This document shows, piece by piece, positions 39,750 to 46,213 of a stretch of DNA of 46,213 nt (its first letter is position 1; every line of letters starts with the position of its first letter). The notes under the pieces were generated by a model. It saw only the letters and a program-made list of their open reading frames with translations, searched no databases and was not told the DNA's origin. Location: contig JADGQM010000002.1 of the NCBI GenBank assembly GCA_017881795.1, forward strand, positions 1-46,213. Reading direction: 5' to 3'. Source of the stretch: Syntrophobacteraceae bacterium (GTDB lineage Bacteria > Desulfobacterota > Syntrophobacteria > Syntrophobacterales > Syntrophobacteraceae). The position numbers were made by a program, and so were the translations under genes.

Positions 39750-40538
39750 ATGAATGAGTTGATCGTGGGATGCTACCAAATGGCTGTTTTGCCGGGAGAT
39801 GTTGACGGGAACCTGGCCAAGCTGGAAAAGGTCCTGCCGCAGATGAAGCATAAGGGGTGTCAACTGGCGGTGTTCCCGGAAATGTGGTCCGGTGGCTTTG
39901 TCTCTTCTGCCCTGCAGGAAATGGCGGAGTGCACGCCGACAATTCTTGAAAAAATGAAAGAATGGGCCGTGCGCTACCGTATGGTCCTGGTCGGAAGCCT
40001 TCCCGAAGCTGAAGGAGAGAAGATTTTCAACACCAGCTATGTCGTTGAGAGCAACGGTGATGTTGCGGGCAAGTATCGGAAGATCCATCTCTTTTCGCTT
40101 ACCGGTGAACCCGACCAATTCGAACGCGGTCGGGTTCCCGTGGTTTGTGAAACCAGTGTAGGCCGTTTGGGCATTGAGATCTGTTACGATCTACGATTTC
40201 CGGAGCTTTCACGAAGACTGGCCCTGGATGGAGCGGAAATTCTGTGCTTCTCAGCACTCTGGCCGGTTCCCAGGATCGCCCACTGGTCTTTGCTGTTGCG
40301 CAGTCGTGCCGTGGAAAATCAGCTATTTGTCATGGGCTGCAATGGCTGTGGCACGGAAGGCACTACACAGTATGGAGGAGCCTCCGCGATTGTGTCGCCC
40401 GCCGGAACGCCGCTCGCTGAAGCCCAGCAGGGGGAAGAGATCCTCATCGCCAGACTGAATCCTGCGGAAATGCAGGATTTCCGCAGACACATCCCTTGTT
40501 TTTCAGATCGTTTGCCTGGAAGCTACAATATTGTGTAA
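39750..40538 (+). CDS. Carbon-nitrogen hydrolase (nitrilase superfamily, omega-amidase-like)
   Basis: 262 residues from ATG 39750 (AGG just upstream); the ORF-track extension to 39681 is not supported. The catalytic triad is Glu44 (VFPEMW), Lys111 (KYRKIHLF) and Cys145 (EICYDLRFPEL). The last motif resembles omega-amidase/YafV enzymes, which hydrolyse alpha-ketoglutaramate-type amides or repair glutathione. The substrate cannot be fixed from sequence. It is followed after 62 bp by the thioredoxin reductase fusion gene on the same strand. Confidence 0.92.
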   Translation: MNELIVGCYQMAVLPGDVDGNLAKLEKVLPQMKHKGCQLAVFPEMWSGGFVSSALQEMAECTPTILEKMKEWAVRYRMVLVGSLPEAEGEKIFNTSYVVESNGDVAGKYRKIHLFSLTGEPDQFERGRVPVVCETSVGRLGIEICYDLRFPELSRRLALDGAEILCFSALWPVPRIAHWSLLLRSRAVENQLFVMGCNGCGTEGTTQYGGASAIVSPAGTPLAEAQQGEEILIARLNPAEMQDFRRHIPCFSDRLPGSYNIV

Positions 40539-40600
40539 GGTGGAGTTTCAGTCATTCGCCATTTGCGCTCCTTTTTGACGGTTATCAGGGAGGGACCTAT

Positions 40601-42244
40601 ATGCCAGATCAGGAAACCCAGTCACAACCAACAGAAAGCTTTCTAGCCGGGGAAATCGAAAAACAGCTCAAAACGGTATTCGAACAGATGCCCCACGGTG
40701 TACCTCTGTATCTTTTCACCCGCAAGGGAGATAACGAAGTCCTGAATCAGGCTGCAAAGACCCTGATTGGAGCCTTCCGCGATCTTTCCGACAAGATTGA
40801 ATTCAAGGAGTTTGATCTCAGCGATCAACTGGCCCAGAAATGGAACGTGACCGGTTCACCCACGATCCTTTTCGATCCGGAACGGACTGCGATTCGTTAT
40901 CTCGGGACGCCTTACGGGGAAGAGGGACGGACGTTTCTCGGAACCATCCTGCTCCTCGGTTACCGGACGAGTGGCGTAAGTGAGCAGTCGCTCAAGATTC
41001 TGAACAAGATCGATTCCAGGAGGGAGATAAAGGTCTTCGTCAGTCCAACCTGCCCTTACTGTCCCGAGCAGGTGCTGAACGCGGTTAAGGCTGCCCTGGA
41101 AAAGCCTGAACTGATTGCTGTTGAGATCGTTGACATTCAATCCAACGCTGAGCTTGCTGAACAGTACTCGGCCTTCAGTGTTCCGCAAACCTTTGCCAAC
41201 GATGTCCTGATCGGCCAGGGAGCCCAACCGGAAGAACTTTTCATGGCTTCCCTGGAGAAGCTCGAACCGCAGACTATTTTTATTCCGGAAAGCGATGCCG
41301 AACTGGTTGAAACGGATGTGGTGATCGTTGGAGGCGGGCCTGCCGGGCTCGCTGCTGGAATCTATGCCGTGCGCAGTGGTCTCAAGAGCGTGGTTGTGGA
41401 GCGTGGCGCTCTGGGAGGGCAGGTCGCGATCACGCCGATTGTGGAAAACTACCCGGGTTTATCCCGCGTTCCCGGCAAAACGCTCGTCGATATCACCGTC
41501 AGTCATGCACTGGAATACGTTCAGATTTTCCAGGGAGAAGAGGTTCTCGAGATTCAACCCGGCGAGATCGTGACGGTCATCACCAGTCGCAGGAGATTCC
41601 TGGCGAGGGCTGTCATCTTGGCCACCGGCGCCAACTACGCCCGCCTGGGCGTTCCCGGCGAAATGCGCTTCGCAGGTCGTGGGGTCAGTTACTGTGCAAC
41701 GTGCGACGGTCCCCTTTTCAAAGGGAAAAAAGTGGTCGTGGTCGGTGGCGGAAACAGCGCAGTTACCGAAACCCTCCATTTGCACAACATCGGTGTGCAG
41801 GTTACCATGGTTCACCGCAGGGACGCGTTCAGAGCTCAGGAATATCTTGTCAAAAATATCTTCGCCAACGACATCCCAGTTCTGTGGGATACCGAAATTA
41901 AAGAAATAAGAGGAAAGGAACGGGTCAGCGAAGTGGTCCTGGTTAACAACAAGACCGGGGAAACCACCGTCTTTCCGACCGATGGTGTTTTCATTGCTGT
42001 TGGCTATACCCCTACGGTTGAACTGGCCGTGAAAACCGGCATTGAACTCACCCCAGACGGCTTCATCAAACGCGACGACCATCATCGGACCAATATCCCT
42101 CGAATTTACTCCGGAGGGGACGTGGAAGGTGGATACAAGCAGATCGTTACGGCCATGGCTCAGGGCAGCGAAGCCGCCATGTCGGTGTTCGAAGATCTGA
42201 TGCACCCCTATTGGCAGGAGAAGAAAGCGGCAACGGGGGGTTAA
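40601..42244 (+). CDS. Thioredoxin reductase-like flavoprotein fused to two N-terminal thioredoxin folds
   Basis: 547 residues from ATG 40601 (GGGAGGG upstream). Residues about 20-120 form a thioredoxin fold with no CxxC; 125-235 form a second with the active pair C151-P-Y-C154; this double fold is like the AhpF/PDO N-terminus. From about 240 comes an FAD/NAD(P)H reductase with GGGPAGLAAG, the redox Cys365-A-T-C368 and GGGNSAVTE. Electrons would pass from NAD(P)H through CATC to the CPYC domain and to a partner such as a peroxiredoxin. AhpF is the nearest analogue. No peroxiredoxin gene is adjacent. It is followed by a long hairpin. Confidence 0.94.
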   Translation: MPDQETQSQPTESFLAGEIEKQLKTVFEQMPHGVPLYLFTRKGDNEVLNQAAKTLIGAFRDLSDKIEFKEFDLSDQLAQKWNVTGSPTILFDPERTAIRYLGTPYGEEGRTFLGTILLLGYRTSGVSEQSLKILNKIDSRREIKVFVSPTCPYCPEQVLNAVKAALEKPELIAVEIVDIQSNAELAEQYSAFSVPQTFANDVLIGQGAQPEELFMASLEKLEPQTIFIPESDAELVETDVVIVGGGPAGLAAGIYAVRSGLKSVVVERGALGGQVAITPIVENYPGLSRVPGKTLVDITVSHALEYVQIFQGEEVLEIQPGEIVTVITSRRRFLARAVILATGANYARLGVPGEMRFAGRGVSYCATCDGPLFKGKKVVVVGGGNSAVTETLHLHNIGVQVTMVHRRDAFRAQEYLVKNIFANDIPVLWDTEIKEIRGKERVSEVVLVNNKTGETTVFPTDGVFIAVGYTPTVELAVKTGIELTPDGFIKRDDHHRTNIPRIYSGGDVEGGYKQIVTAMAQGSEAAMSVFEDLMHPYWQEKKAATGG

Positions 42245-42292
42245 TTTTTTTTTCACGAGAATTCTCTTGACATCCGTGTTATGATTAAAATC

Positions 42293-42311
42293 GGAAAGAA
42301 TGATTCTTTCC
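42293..42311. promoter_or_regulatory. 19-bp perfect palindrome
   Basis: GGAAAGAATGATTCTTTCC is symmetric about a central G. It sits 20 bp after TTGACA (42267-42272) and an extended -10-like TGTTATGAT (42277-42285), so it may be an operator or part of a short RNA. Confidence 0.4.
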
Positions 42312-42316
42312 TCCTC

Positions 42317-42359
42317 CGGAGAGAGTCAGGTTCTCCCTCCTCCTTCCTGACTCTCTCCG
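42317..42359. terminator. 14-bp perfect stem hairpin after the thioredoxin reductase gene
   Basis: CGGAGAGAGTCAGG and its exact complement enclose a 15-nt pyrimidine-rich loop TTCTCCCTCCTCCTT. It lies 72 bp after the stop codon. There is no U-tract. Termination or a structured small RNA are the options. Confidence 0.5.
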
Positions 42360-42592
42360 CTCATTTATCTTGAATCCCTACCCTTCAAATACAGGGTTTT
42401 CTGTTGGCAAATAGGGTCTTCACCCAATTAGCAGCGCTTACAGCGAGGTAATATAAAAACATTGGGCCTTGAAGGCAGGTGAGGAATATTGAGACGGCGC
42501 CTGTGGTATGTTAGCGAGCAGGAAGGAGTGAGGGCCAATGCCAGGTCACTCAGAATGTTCCGAGGGCAGAGACGGGTTTGGATACGAATGAC
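42360..42592. other. Intergenic DNA before the 157-aa unknown gene
   Basis: Nothing beyond the palindrome and hairpin just upstream. No clear promoter or ribosome site for the following gene was found. Confidence 0.35.
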
Positions 42593-43066
42593 ATGACAGC
42601 TAAACGGGAACGGTCCGCCTTGGCTTCTCTGATGAGCGCTGAGCAGCGCGGGGAAGTCATTCGCAGGTATGAACAGCTACTCCAGAAATACTCAGCCCCG
42701 GTAGCGAGAGAGGCAGACCTCCCCTATCCGAAGAAACTGATCCGGAGGGCTATTCGGGAGGAGTTGAGCGAAAATCCCGATTTTGAGATGCGCAGTTATC
42801 TGGAAATTGCCTTTGTGCAACTTGAATGTTTCCTGCCGCCGGATGAATTCAAGGTTGTCCATGATTTCAAACGGGCCAGCGCCCTTGCCCAGGAACTCGC
42901 GAAAAGCGGAGATCCCAGGGATATCGTGGCCTCAGCCGGCATTCTAAGCGAGGTCAAAGGGGATAAGGCGGTAAGAATTCTTGAAAAGATCTCCAGGAAG
43001 ATTCGACGAAGAATAGCGGAAATTCGTGCCATCAGTCTCCCTGTCTTCAACACCACAGAGTATTGA
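42593..43066 (+). CDS. Helical cytoplasmic protein of unknown function
   Basis: 157 residues from ATG 42593; a TTG five codons upstream is the ORF-track start. There is no good ribosome site for either. The protein is basic and mostly helical with no Cys motif (only ECFLP), membrane segment or signal. Sequence such as LPYPKKLIRRAIREEL and DIVASAGILSEVKGDKAV is not recognised. Its last 20 bp overlap the convergent recJ gene end. Confidence 0.6.
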   Translation: MTAKRERSALASLMSAEQRGEVIRRYEQLLQKYSAPVAREADLPYPKKLIRRAIREELSENPDFEMRSYLEIAFVQLECFLPPDEFKVVHDFKRASALAQELAKSGDPRDIVASAGILSEVKGDKAVRILEKISRKIRRRIAEIRAISLPVFNTTEY

Positions 43067-44720
43067 CCTTCCCCATGTCCTTCATGCTCAGGACCGTTCT
43101 GCCGCGAAAATCATCCCATTCAATCTGAAATACCAGGTCCATATGATCTTTAGCCTGCCAGCCATTGGGCAACCATTGCTCACCTCGCCAGAAGATCCCT
43201 TCAAAGCGATTGTCCACAATCAGTTGCAAATGTTTTTTTTCTTTACCAAATACCCTCTGGAGAGCGACTCTGACGTTGCGTGCGGCAAAGATCGGGAGGG
43301 GATTCCCAAGGCCATGAGGTTCCAGCTTCTGGAGCATGCTGAAGAGTTGCGGTGACACCAGATCCAGATCGAGTTCCATATCGACCTTTCTGCGGGGGAT
43401 GAAAACCTCTGCCGGATAGGTGTGGGCGACCTCTTCAAAGCGCCTGGCAAACCCTTCGAGCTTCTCCCGGGCGAGGGTCATCCCGGCTGCCATCTTGTGT
43501 CCCCCCCACTTCCGCAGATAATCTTTGCAGCATCCAAGAGCCGAATAGATGTCGAAGCCAGGAATACTGCGCGCCGAACCCCGTGCCAGCCCGGTCTCGT
43601 CGTCCATTGAAAAAATGATGGTGGGACCGTAATGGAATTCCTGTTGAATGCGTGAGGCGATGATCCCTACCACACCTTGCGGCCATGCGGAATCCCCCAT
43701 GATCACGGTGCGCCTTCGTGCATGTTCCTGAGTATAGCGCTCGCGGATCTGGTTGATTATTTGCTCCTCCTGGTGGCGCCTCCTCGCGTTGAGCCGATTC
43801 AATTGATCCGCAAGCTCGCCGGCATCCTGTTCCCGCTCTGCCATGAGAAAATCCAACGCCTGGAGGGCATCTGCCATCCGGCCGGCGGCGTTAATACGCG
43901 GCCCCAGATAGTAGCCGATGTGACCGGCAGTGAGGACTTTCCCGGCCAGGCCAGCGCTCTCAGCAAGCTTCGCGAGCGGCAAATAGGTCCTCATATTCAT
44001 GCAGCCCAAGCCGCTCTGTGTCAGGATTCGGTTAGCATCAACCAGCGGCACGAGATCAGTGACCGTGCCCATGGCAGCCAGCATGAGATACTTCCCTCCC
44101 AGCTTGGGAACGGAAAACTTGCTCCCTAATGCCTTGCGCAATCTGGCAAGAAACAGGAGGGTCAGCCCCGATGCGCAAAAATCCTTAAAAACGGAGGGAC
44201 ATGCAGGCTGTTTGGGATTGATCAGGACTGTTGCAGGCGCCAACCCATTTTGAGAAACCTCGTGATGATCGATAACCAGGAAATCAGCGCCCAGGTCGCG
44301 AGCGGCACTCACTGAGTGAAGATCATGGGTGCCGCAGTCCATGGCCACAAAGAGGCTCGCATCGGGATGCTGGCGAATCGCTCGCTCCGGCACGCCGTAG
44401 CCCTCCGCCCGCTGCGGGATCACCACCACATAATTGTTAGAACCGATATCCCTCAGAAAATGGGCCAACTGGGCTACCGAGGTTATGCCGTCGCAATCAT
44501 AGTCGCCAATGAGCACCACCTTGTTGCGAGCGGCCAGATGACTTGCCATCAGTGCCGCCCCTTCATCCATCCCCTTCAGCGTAAGGTGTGATTCCAAATC
44601 CTTGAGACTGCCACTCAAAAAAGATGATCCTACGCCCCGATTCTGAAGAAGGACTTCCAGAACGCCATCGACCGATGTGGGCCTAGGCTTTCCTGTAATC
44701 TCCCATTTGCTGCGTATCAT
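43047..44720 (-). CDS. recJ: Single-stranded-DNA-specific exonuclease RecJ
   Basis: 557 residues. DHH phosphoesterase motifs are all visible: GDYDCDGITS, MDCGTHD, VIDHHEVS, then GPRINAAGRM and the DHHA1 motif GGHKMAAGMT. RecJ degrades single-stranded DNA 5' to 3' in recombination and mismatch repair. The length is typical for the family. The ATG at 44720 has AAGAGG upstream. It appears monocistronic. Confidence 0.95.
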   Translation of the reverse strand: MIRSKWEITGKPRPTSVDGVLEVLLQNRGVGSSFLSGSLKDLESHLTLKGMDEGAALMASHLAARNKVVLIGDYDCDGITSVAQLAHFLRDIGSNNYVVVIPQRAEGYGVPERAIRQHPDASLFVAMDCGTHDLHSVSAARDLGADFLVIDHHEVSQNGLAPATVLINPKQPACPSVFKDFCASGLTLLFLARLRKALGSKFSVPKLGGKYLMLAAMGTVTDLVPLVDANRILTQSGLGCMNMRTYLPLAKLAESAGLAGKVLTAGHIGYYLGPRINAAGRMADALQALDFLMAEREQDAGELADQLNRLNARRRHQEEQIINQIRERYTQEHARRRTVIMGDSAWPQGVVGIIASRIQQEFHYGPTIIFSMDDETGLARGSARSIPGFDIYSALGCCKDYLRKWGGHKMAAGMTLAREKLEGFARRFEEVAHTYPAEVFIPRRKVDMELDLDLVSPQLFSMLQKLEPHGLGNPLPIFAARNVRVALQRVFGKEKKHLQLIVDNRFEGIFWRGEQWLPNGWQAKDHMDLVFQIEWDDFRGRTVLSMKDMGKVNTLWC

Positions 44721-45137
44721 CCGACCCTCTTAAGGAAGTGGTCCAATTGGAATGCTGGTCTGGAATGATTTCTTTGATTTCCTTTTCCGGGCCTTGACGA
44801 TCATCTCGCCACCTCCGCAGGCTCGAGCAAAGACCAGCGTTGCCCTTCACGGCGCCTCGTGTTTCTAACATAATGGATGTAAATTTTTGAAAAATAAATT
44901 AAAGACGTAATGAACCGGCCGATCGCACATGTGGTGCCGTCAGGCATTATTTTCAACTTGCCTCAAACGCAATCGTGGAATAAAGAAGGGTACGGGAGTT
45001 TTAGATAGCTTGAATGCGCGGTGCTGCAAGGGTGAGGATTTTCATGGAGCCTGATTCTGAGTGCCTGCGGTGAAGAGCATAGATGCCGATTGGCATTTTC
45101 TACGTTTGAAAAAAATTGTTTAAGACCAGGAGCAATT
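44721..45137. other. Divergent intergenic region between recJ and the methyltransferase gene
   Basis: No gene supported; the ORFs at 44683-44871 and 44963-45286 have no ribosome site or known sequence. AT-rich parts (44875-44905) could hold promoters but no clear pair of hexamers was identified. Confidence 0.35.
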
Positions 45138-45704
45138 ATGACTGATACGCTCGCGTACATGAGAAATTTCATCAGGGACAAGAATGTTGCTTCCATCACG
45201 CCCACTTCTCCGTTTGGTGTGAAGAGAGTGTGCCGGAATATCGACTTTGATTGCGGTGATCTGATCGTTGAATACGGGCCGGGCACCGGTGTTTTTACGA
45301 ACTATCTGTTGAAAAATATGAAGAGCGGCTCGCGGCTGATCCTGATTGAGCGAAATAAGAATTTCGATTCAATACTGAAACGGACCATCCAGGATCCGCG
45401 GGTGGTGATTTTCAATGACAGTGCTGAGAACGTCTTGGAAACCCTCCGTTCCTGCCAGGAGTCCCAGGCTGACTATATCGTCTCCGGTATTCCCTTCCTT
45501 CTGCTCAATTGTCTGCTAAAGGAGAAGATCCTTTATAATACGCATCGGGCACTGAAGAAGGGCGGCAAGTTCCTGGTCTATCAAACCTGTTTCCAGGCTG
45601 ACCATCACCTCAAGGTGCACCTGGAACGGTTTTTTCCCTCAGTTCACACCAAGTTTGAGGTCAGGAACATCCCCCCTCTGCGCATTTACGAAGCAATCAA
45701 ATAG
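45138..45704 (+). CDS. Class I SAM-dependent methyltransferase (phospholipid or rRNA-adenine methyltransferase-like)
   Basis: 188 residues from ATG 45138 preceded by AGGAG; the ORF-track start is 16 codons earlier. ASITPTSPFGVKRV followed by the SAM-binding LIVEYGPGTGVFTNYLL and the acidic LIERNKNF resembles KsgA/Erm and PmtA-type enzymes. The IVSGIPFLLLN motif stands where N-(I/L)-P-(Y/F) catalytic residues occur in those families, as in PmtA (SGLP-type). A phospholipid N-methyltransferase is slightly favoured, based on this SGIPF form. Not membrane-spanning. Confidence 0.82.
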   Translation: MTDTLAYMRNFIRDKNVASITPTSPFGVKRVCRNIDFDCGDLIVEYGPGTGVFTNYLLKNMKSGSRLILIERNKNFDSILKRTIQDPRVVIFNDSAENVLETLRSCQESQADYIVSGIPFLLLNCLLKEKILYNTHRALKKGGKFLVYQTCFQADHHLKVHLERFFPSVHTKFEVRNIPPLRIYEAIK

Positions 45705-45752
45705 ACCCTGATAGGTTGTGTCGCCCATTTACATCATGAAGGCGGCATCCCC

Positions 45753-45795
45753 AATCCCCCCGCTCCCCACCTCGAAAAGAGGGAGCGGGGGGATT
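45753..45795. terminator. 15-bp perfect stem hairpin (AATCCCCCCGCTCCC)
   Basis: AATCCCCCCGCTCCC and GGGAGCGGGGGGATT enclose a 13-nt loop, 48 bp after the methyltransferase stop. A strong stem with no U-tract; it is of a type also found as a dispersed repeat in many genomes. Confidence 0.55.
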
Positions 45796-45892
45796 TCCAA
45801 ATCAAAGTGGCCCCCGGTGTTATTATTTGTTATCTTCTTTAATGGAATAATCAGAAGTCTACACAAAGATCATGAAGAACCCATGAAGGGAT

Positions 45893-45944
45893 TGGAATCT
45901 TTTGAAAAAATCCTTCGTGCTCTTCGTGTGCTTCGTGGTTAAAA
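45893..45944 (+). repeat. CTTCGTG-type dispersed repeat, copy C (partial)
   Basis: CCTTCGTGCTCTTCGTGTGCTTCGTGGTTAAAAAA matches the right half of copies A and B, but lacks the tail. Confidence 0.65.
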
Positions 45945-46009
45945 AAATGTCTTTGGTTGCGGCATCAACGCCGCTCTGGTGGAGACAGATTAAATAGAGG
46001 AGAAGCATC

Positions 46010-46213
46010 ATGACTTACACGAACGTTCTTGTGGAAAAGAAAGATCTCATTGGTTTTATCACTCTGAATCGTCCTGAGGAGATGAATACCTTTAACATTC
46101 CCTTTGCCCGTGAACTCAACGACGCCCTTTGGGAAATGGACAAGGACCCAGAGGTAAGGGTTGTGGTGATCAGGGGAGCCGGCAAACATTTTTCCACTGG
46201 TATTTCCCTTGCC
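46010..46213 (+). CDS. Enoyl-CoA hydratase/isomerase (crotonase) family, N-terminal fragment
   Basis: 68 codons from ATG 46010 after AGAGGAGAAG; the gene continues past the right edge. Sequence such as LIGFITLNRPEEMNTFN and VRVVVIRGAGKHFSTG matches the start of crotonase-fold enzymes, including the first oxyanion-hole segment. These hydrate or isomerise acyl-CoA. The catalytic Glu region is outside the window. Confidence 0.9.
   Translation, partial: MTYTNVLVEKKDLIGFITLNRPEEMNTFNIPFARELNDALWEMDKDPEVRVVVIRGAGKHFSTGISLA

Larger units (their letters stand above)
45705..46009. other. Intergenic DNA with hairpin and repeat copy C
   Basis: No gene. It contains the hairpin at 45753-45795 and the CTTCGTG repeat at 45893-45944, and the ribosome site of the enoyl-CoA hydratase. 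Confidence 0.45.

Noticed and set aside
42267-42289. TTGACA at 42267 as a normal sigma-70 promoter
   Set aside because: No -10 hexamer at 16-18 bp; the nearest TATGAT is only 7 bp away. Kept only as part of the palindrome observation.
1-46213. tRNA, rRNA, CRISPR array, transposase or phage genes
   Set aside because: None could be found by reading; repeats present are dispersed and irregular, not CRISPR-like.

Overview
The window looks like a chromosomal segment of an anaerobic Desulfobacterota (former Deltaproteobacteria) bacterium, probably near Syntrophobacterales and other sulfate reducers or syntrophs. This is inferred from gene content, not from a marker gene. The pointers are the siroheme-dependent (alternative) heme pathway enzymes AhbC and AhbD beside a zinc-type HemB, sigma-54 two-component control of iron alcohol dehydrogenases, a full-length NifU with NifS, a malic enzyme-phosphotransacetylase fusion, and two genes that appear to use selenocysteine. 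No rRNA, tRNA, CRISPR array, phage or intact insertion sequence was seen.

Layout. 1-4.2 kb (minus strand): Fe-alcohol dehydrogenase, histidine kinase and sigma-54 response regulator in an overlapping operon, then a consensus -24/-12 promoter reading into a second Fe-alcohol dehydrogenase cut by the window edge. 4.5-6.7 kb (plus): an uncharacterised ferredoxin-type protein, a decayed isochorismatase-like fragment, a DUF1573 lipoprotein interrupted by an in-frame TGA, and a small secreted protein. 6.8-13.4 kb: a secreted papain-family protease, an AlgI/AlgJ-type O-acetylation pair and small unknown genes; most of this lies between two 207-209 bp inverted repeats. 13.7-16.8 kb: two tandem exported Ntn-type amide hydrolases. 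17.1-22.7 kb: maeB, a macro-like plus Nudix pair, and several small Cys-rich or unknown proteins. 23.1-28.2 kb: a ClpX-like ATPase-ahbC-hemB-ahbD operon. 28.3-33 kb: a membrane-anchored rhodanese, a second DUF1573 protein with an in-frame TGA, a YibQ-type deacetylase and ctpA. 33.3-37.2 kb (minus): nifU-nifS, cysE and an Rrf2-type regulator, forming an Fe-S assembly and cysteine supply locus. 37.8-46.2 kb: metallophosphoesterase, sirtuin, nitrilase-family amidase, a thioredoxin-reductase fusion, recJ, a SAM methyltransferase and the start of an enoyl-CoA hydratase.

Main discovery. The two DUF1573 genes, 23 kb apart and on opposite strands, each carry a TGA at the same alignment position, where ordinary DUF1573 proteins have the first Cys of an SCGC motif. 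The reading frame stays open and conserved after both TGAs. Each TGA is followed, after exactly 10 nt, by a stem-loop with a UUUGAY-containing loop and an outer GGG/CCC clamp, as expected of a bacterial SECIS element. They are best read as a family of exported selenoproteins rather than pseudogenes.

The intergenic DNA is rich in short dispersed repeats: CTTCGTG-type repeats, GGCGACCGG palindromes, ACCACTAACC-type and TTACCAGT-type strings, and large perfect hairpins. One repeat sits between the sirtuin and the metallophosphoesterase and seems to have cost the latter its normal start codon. Most ORF-track entries not listed here are shadows of real genes.
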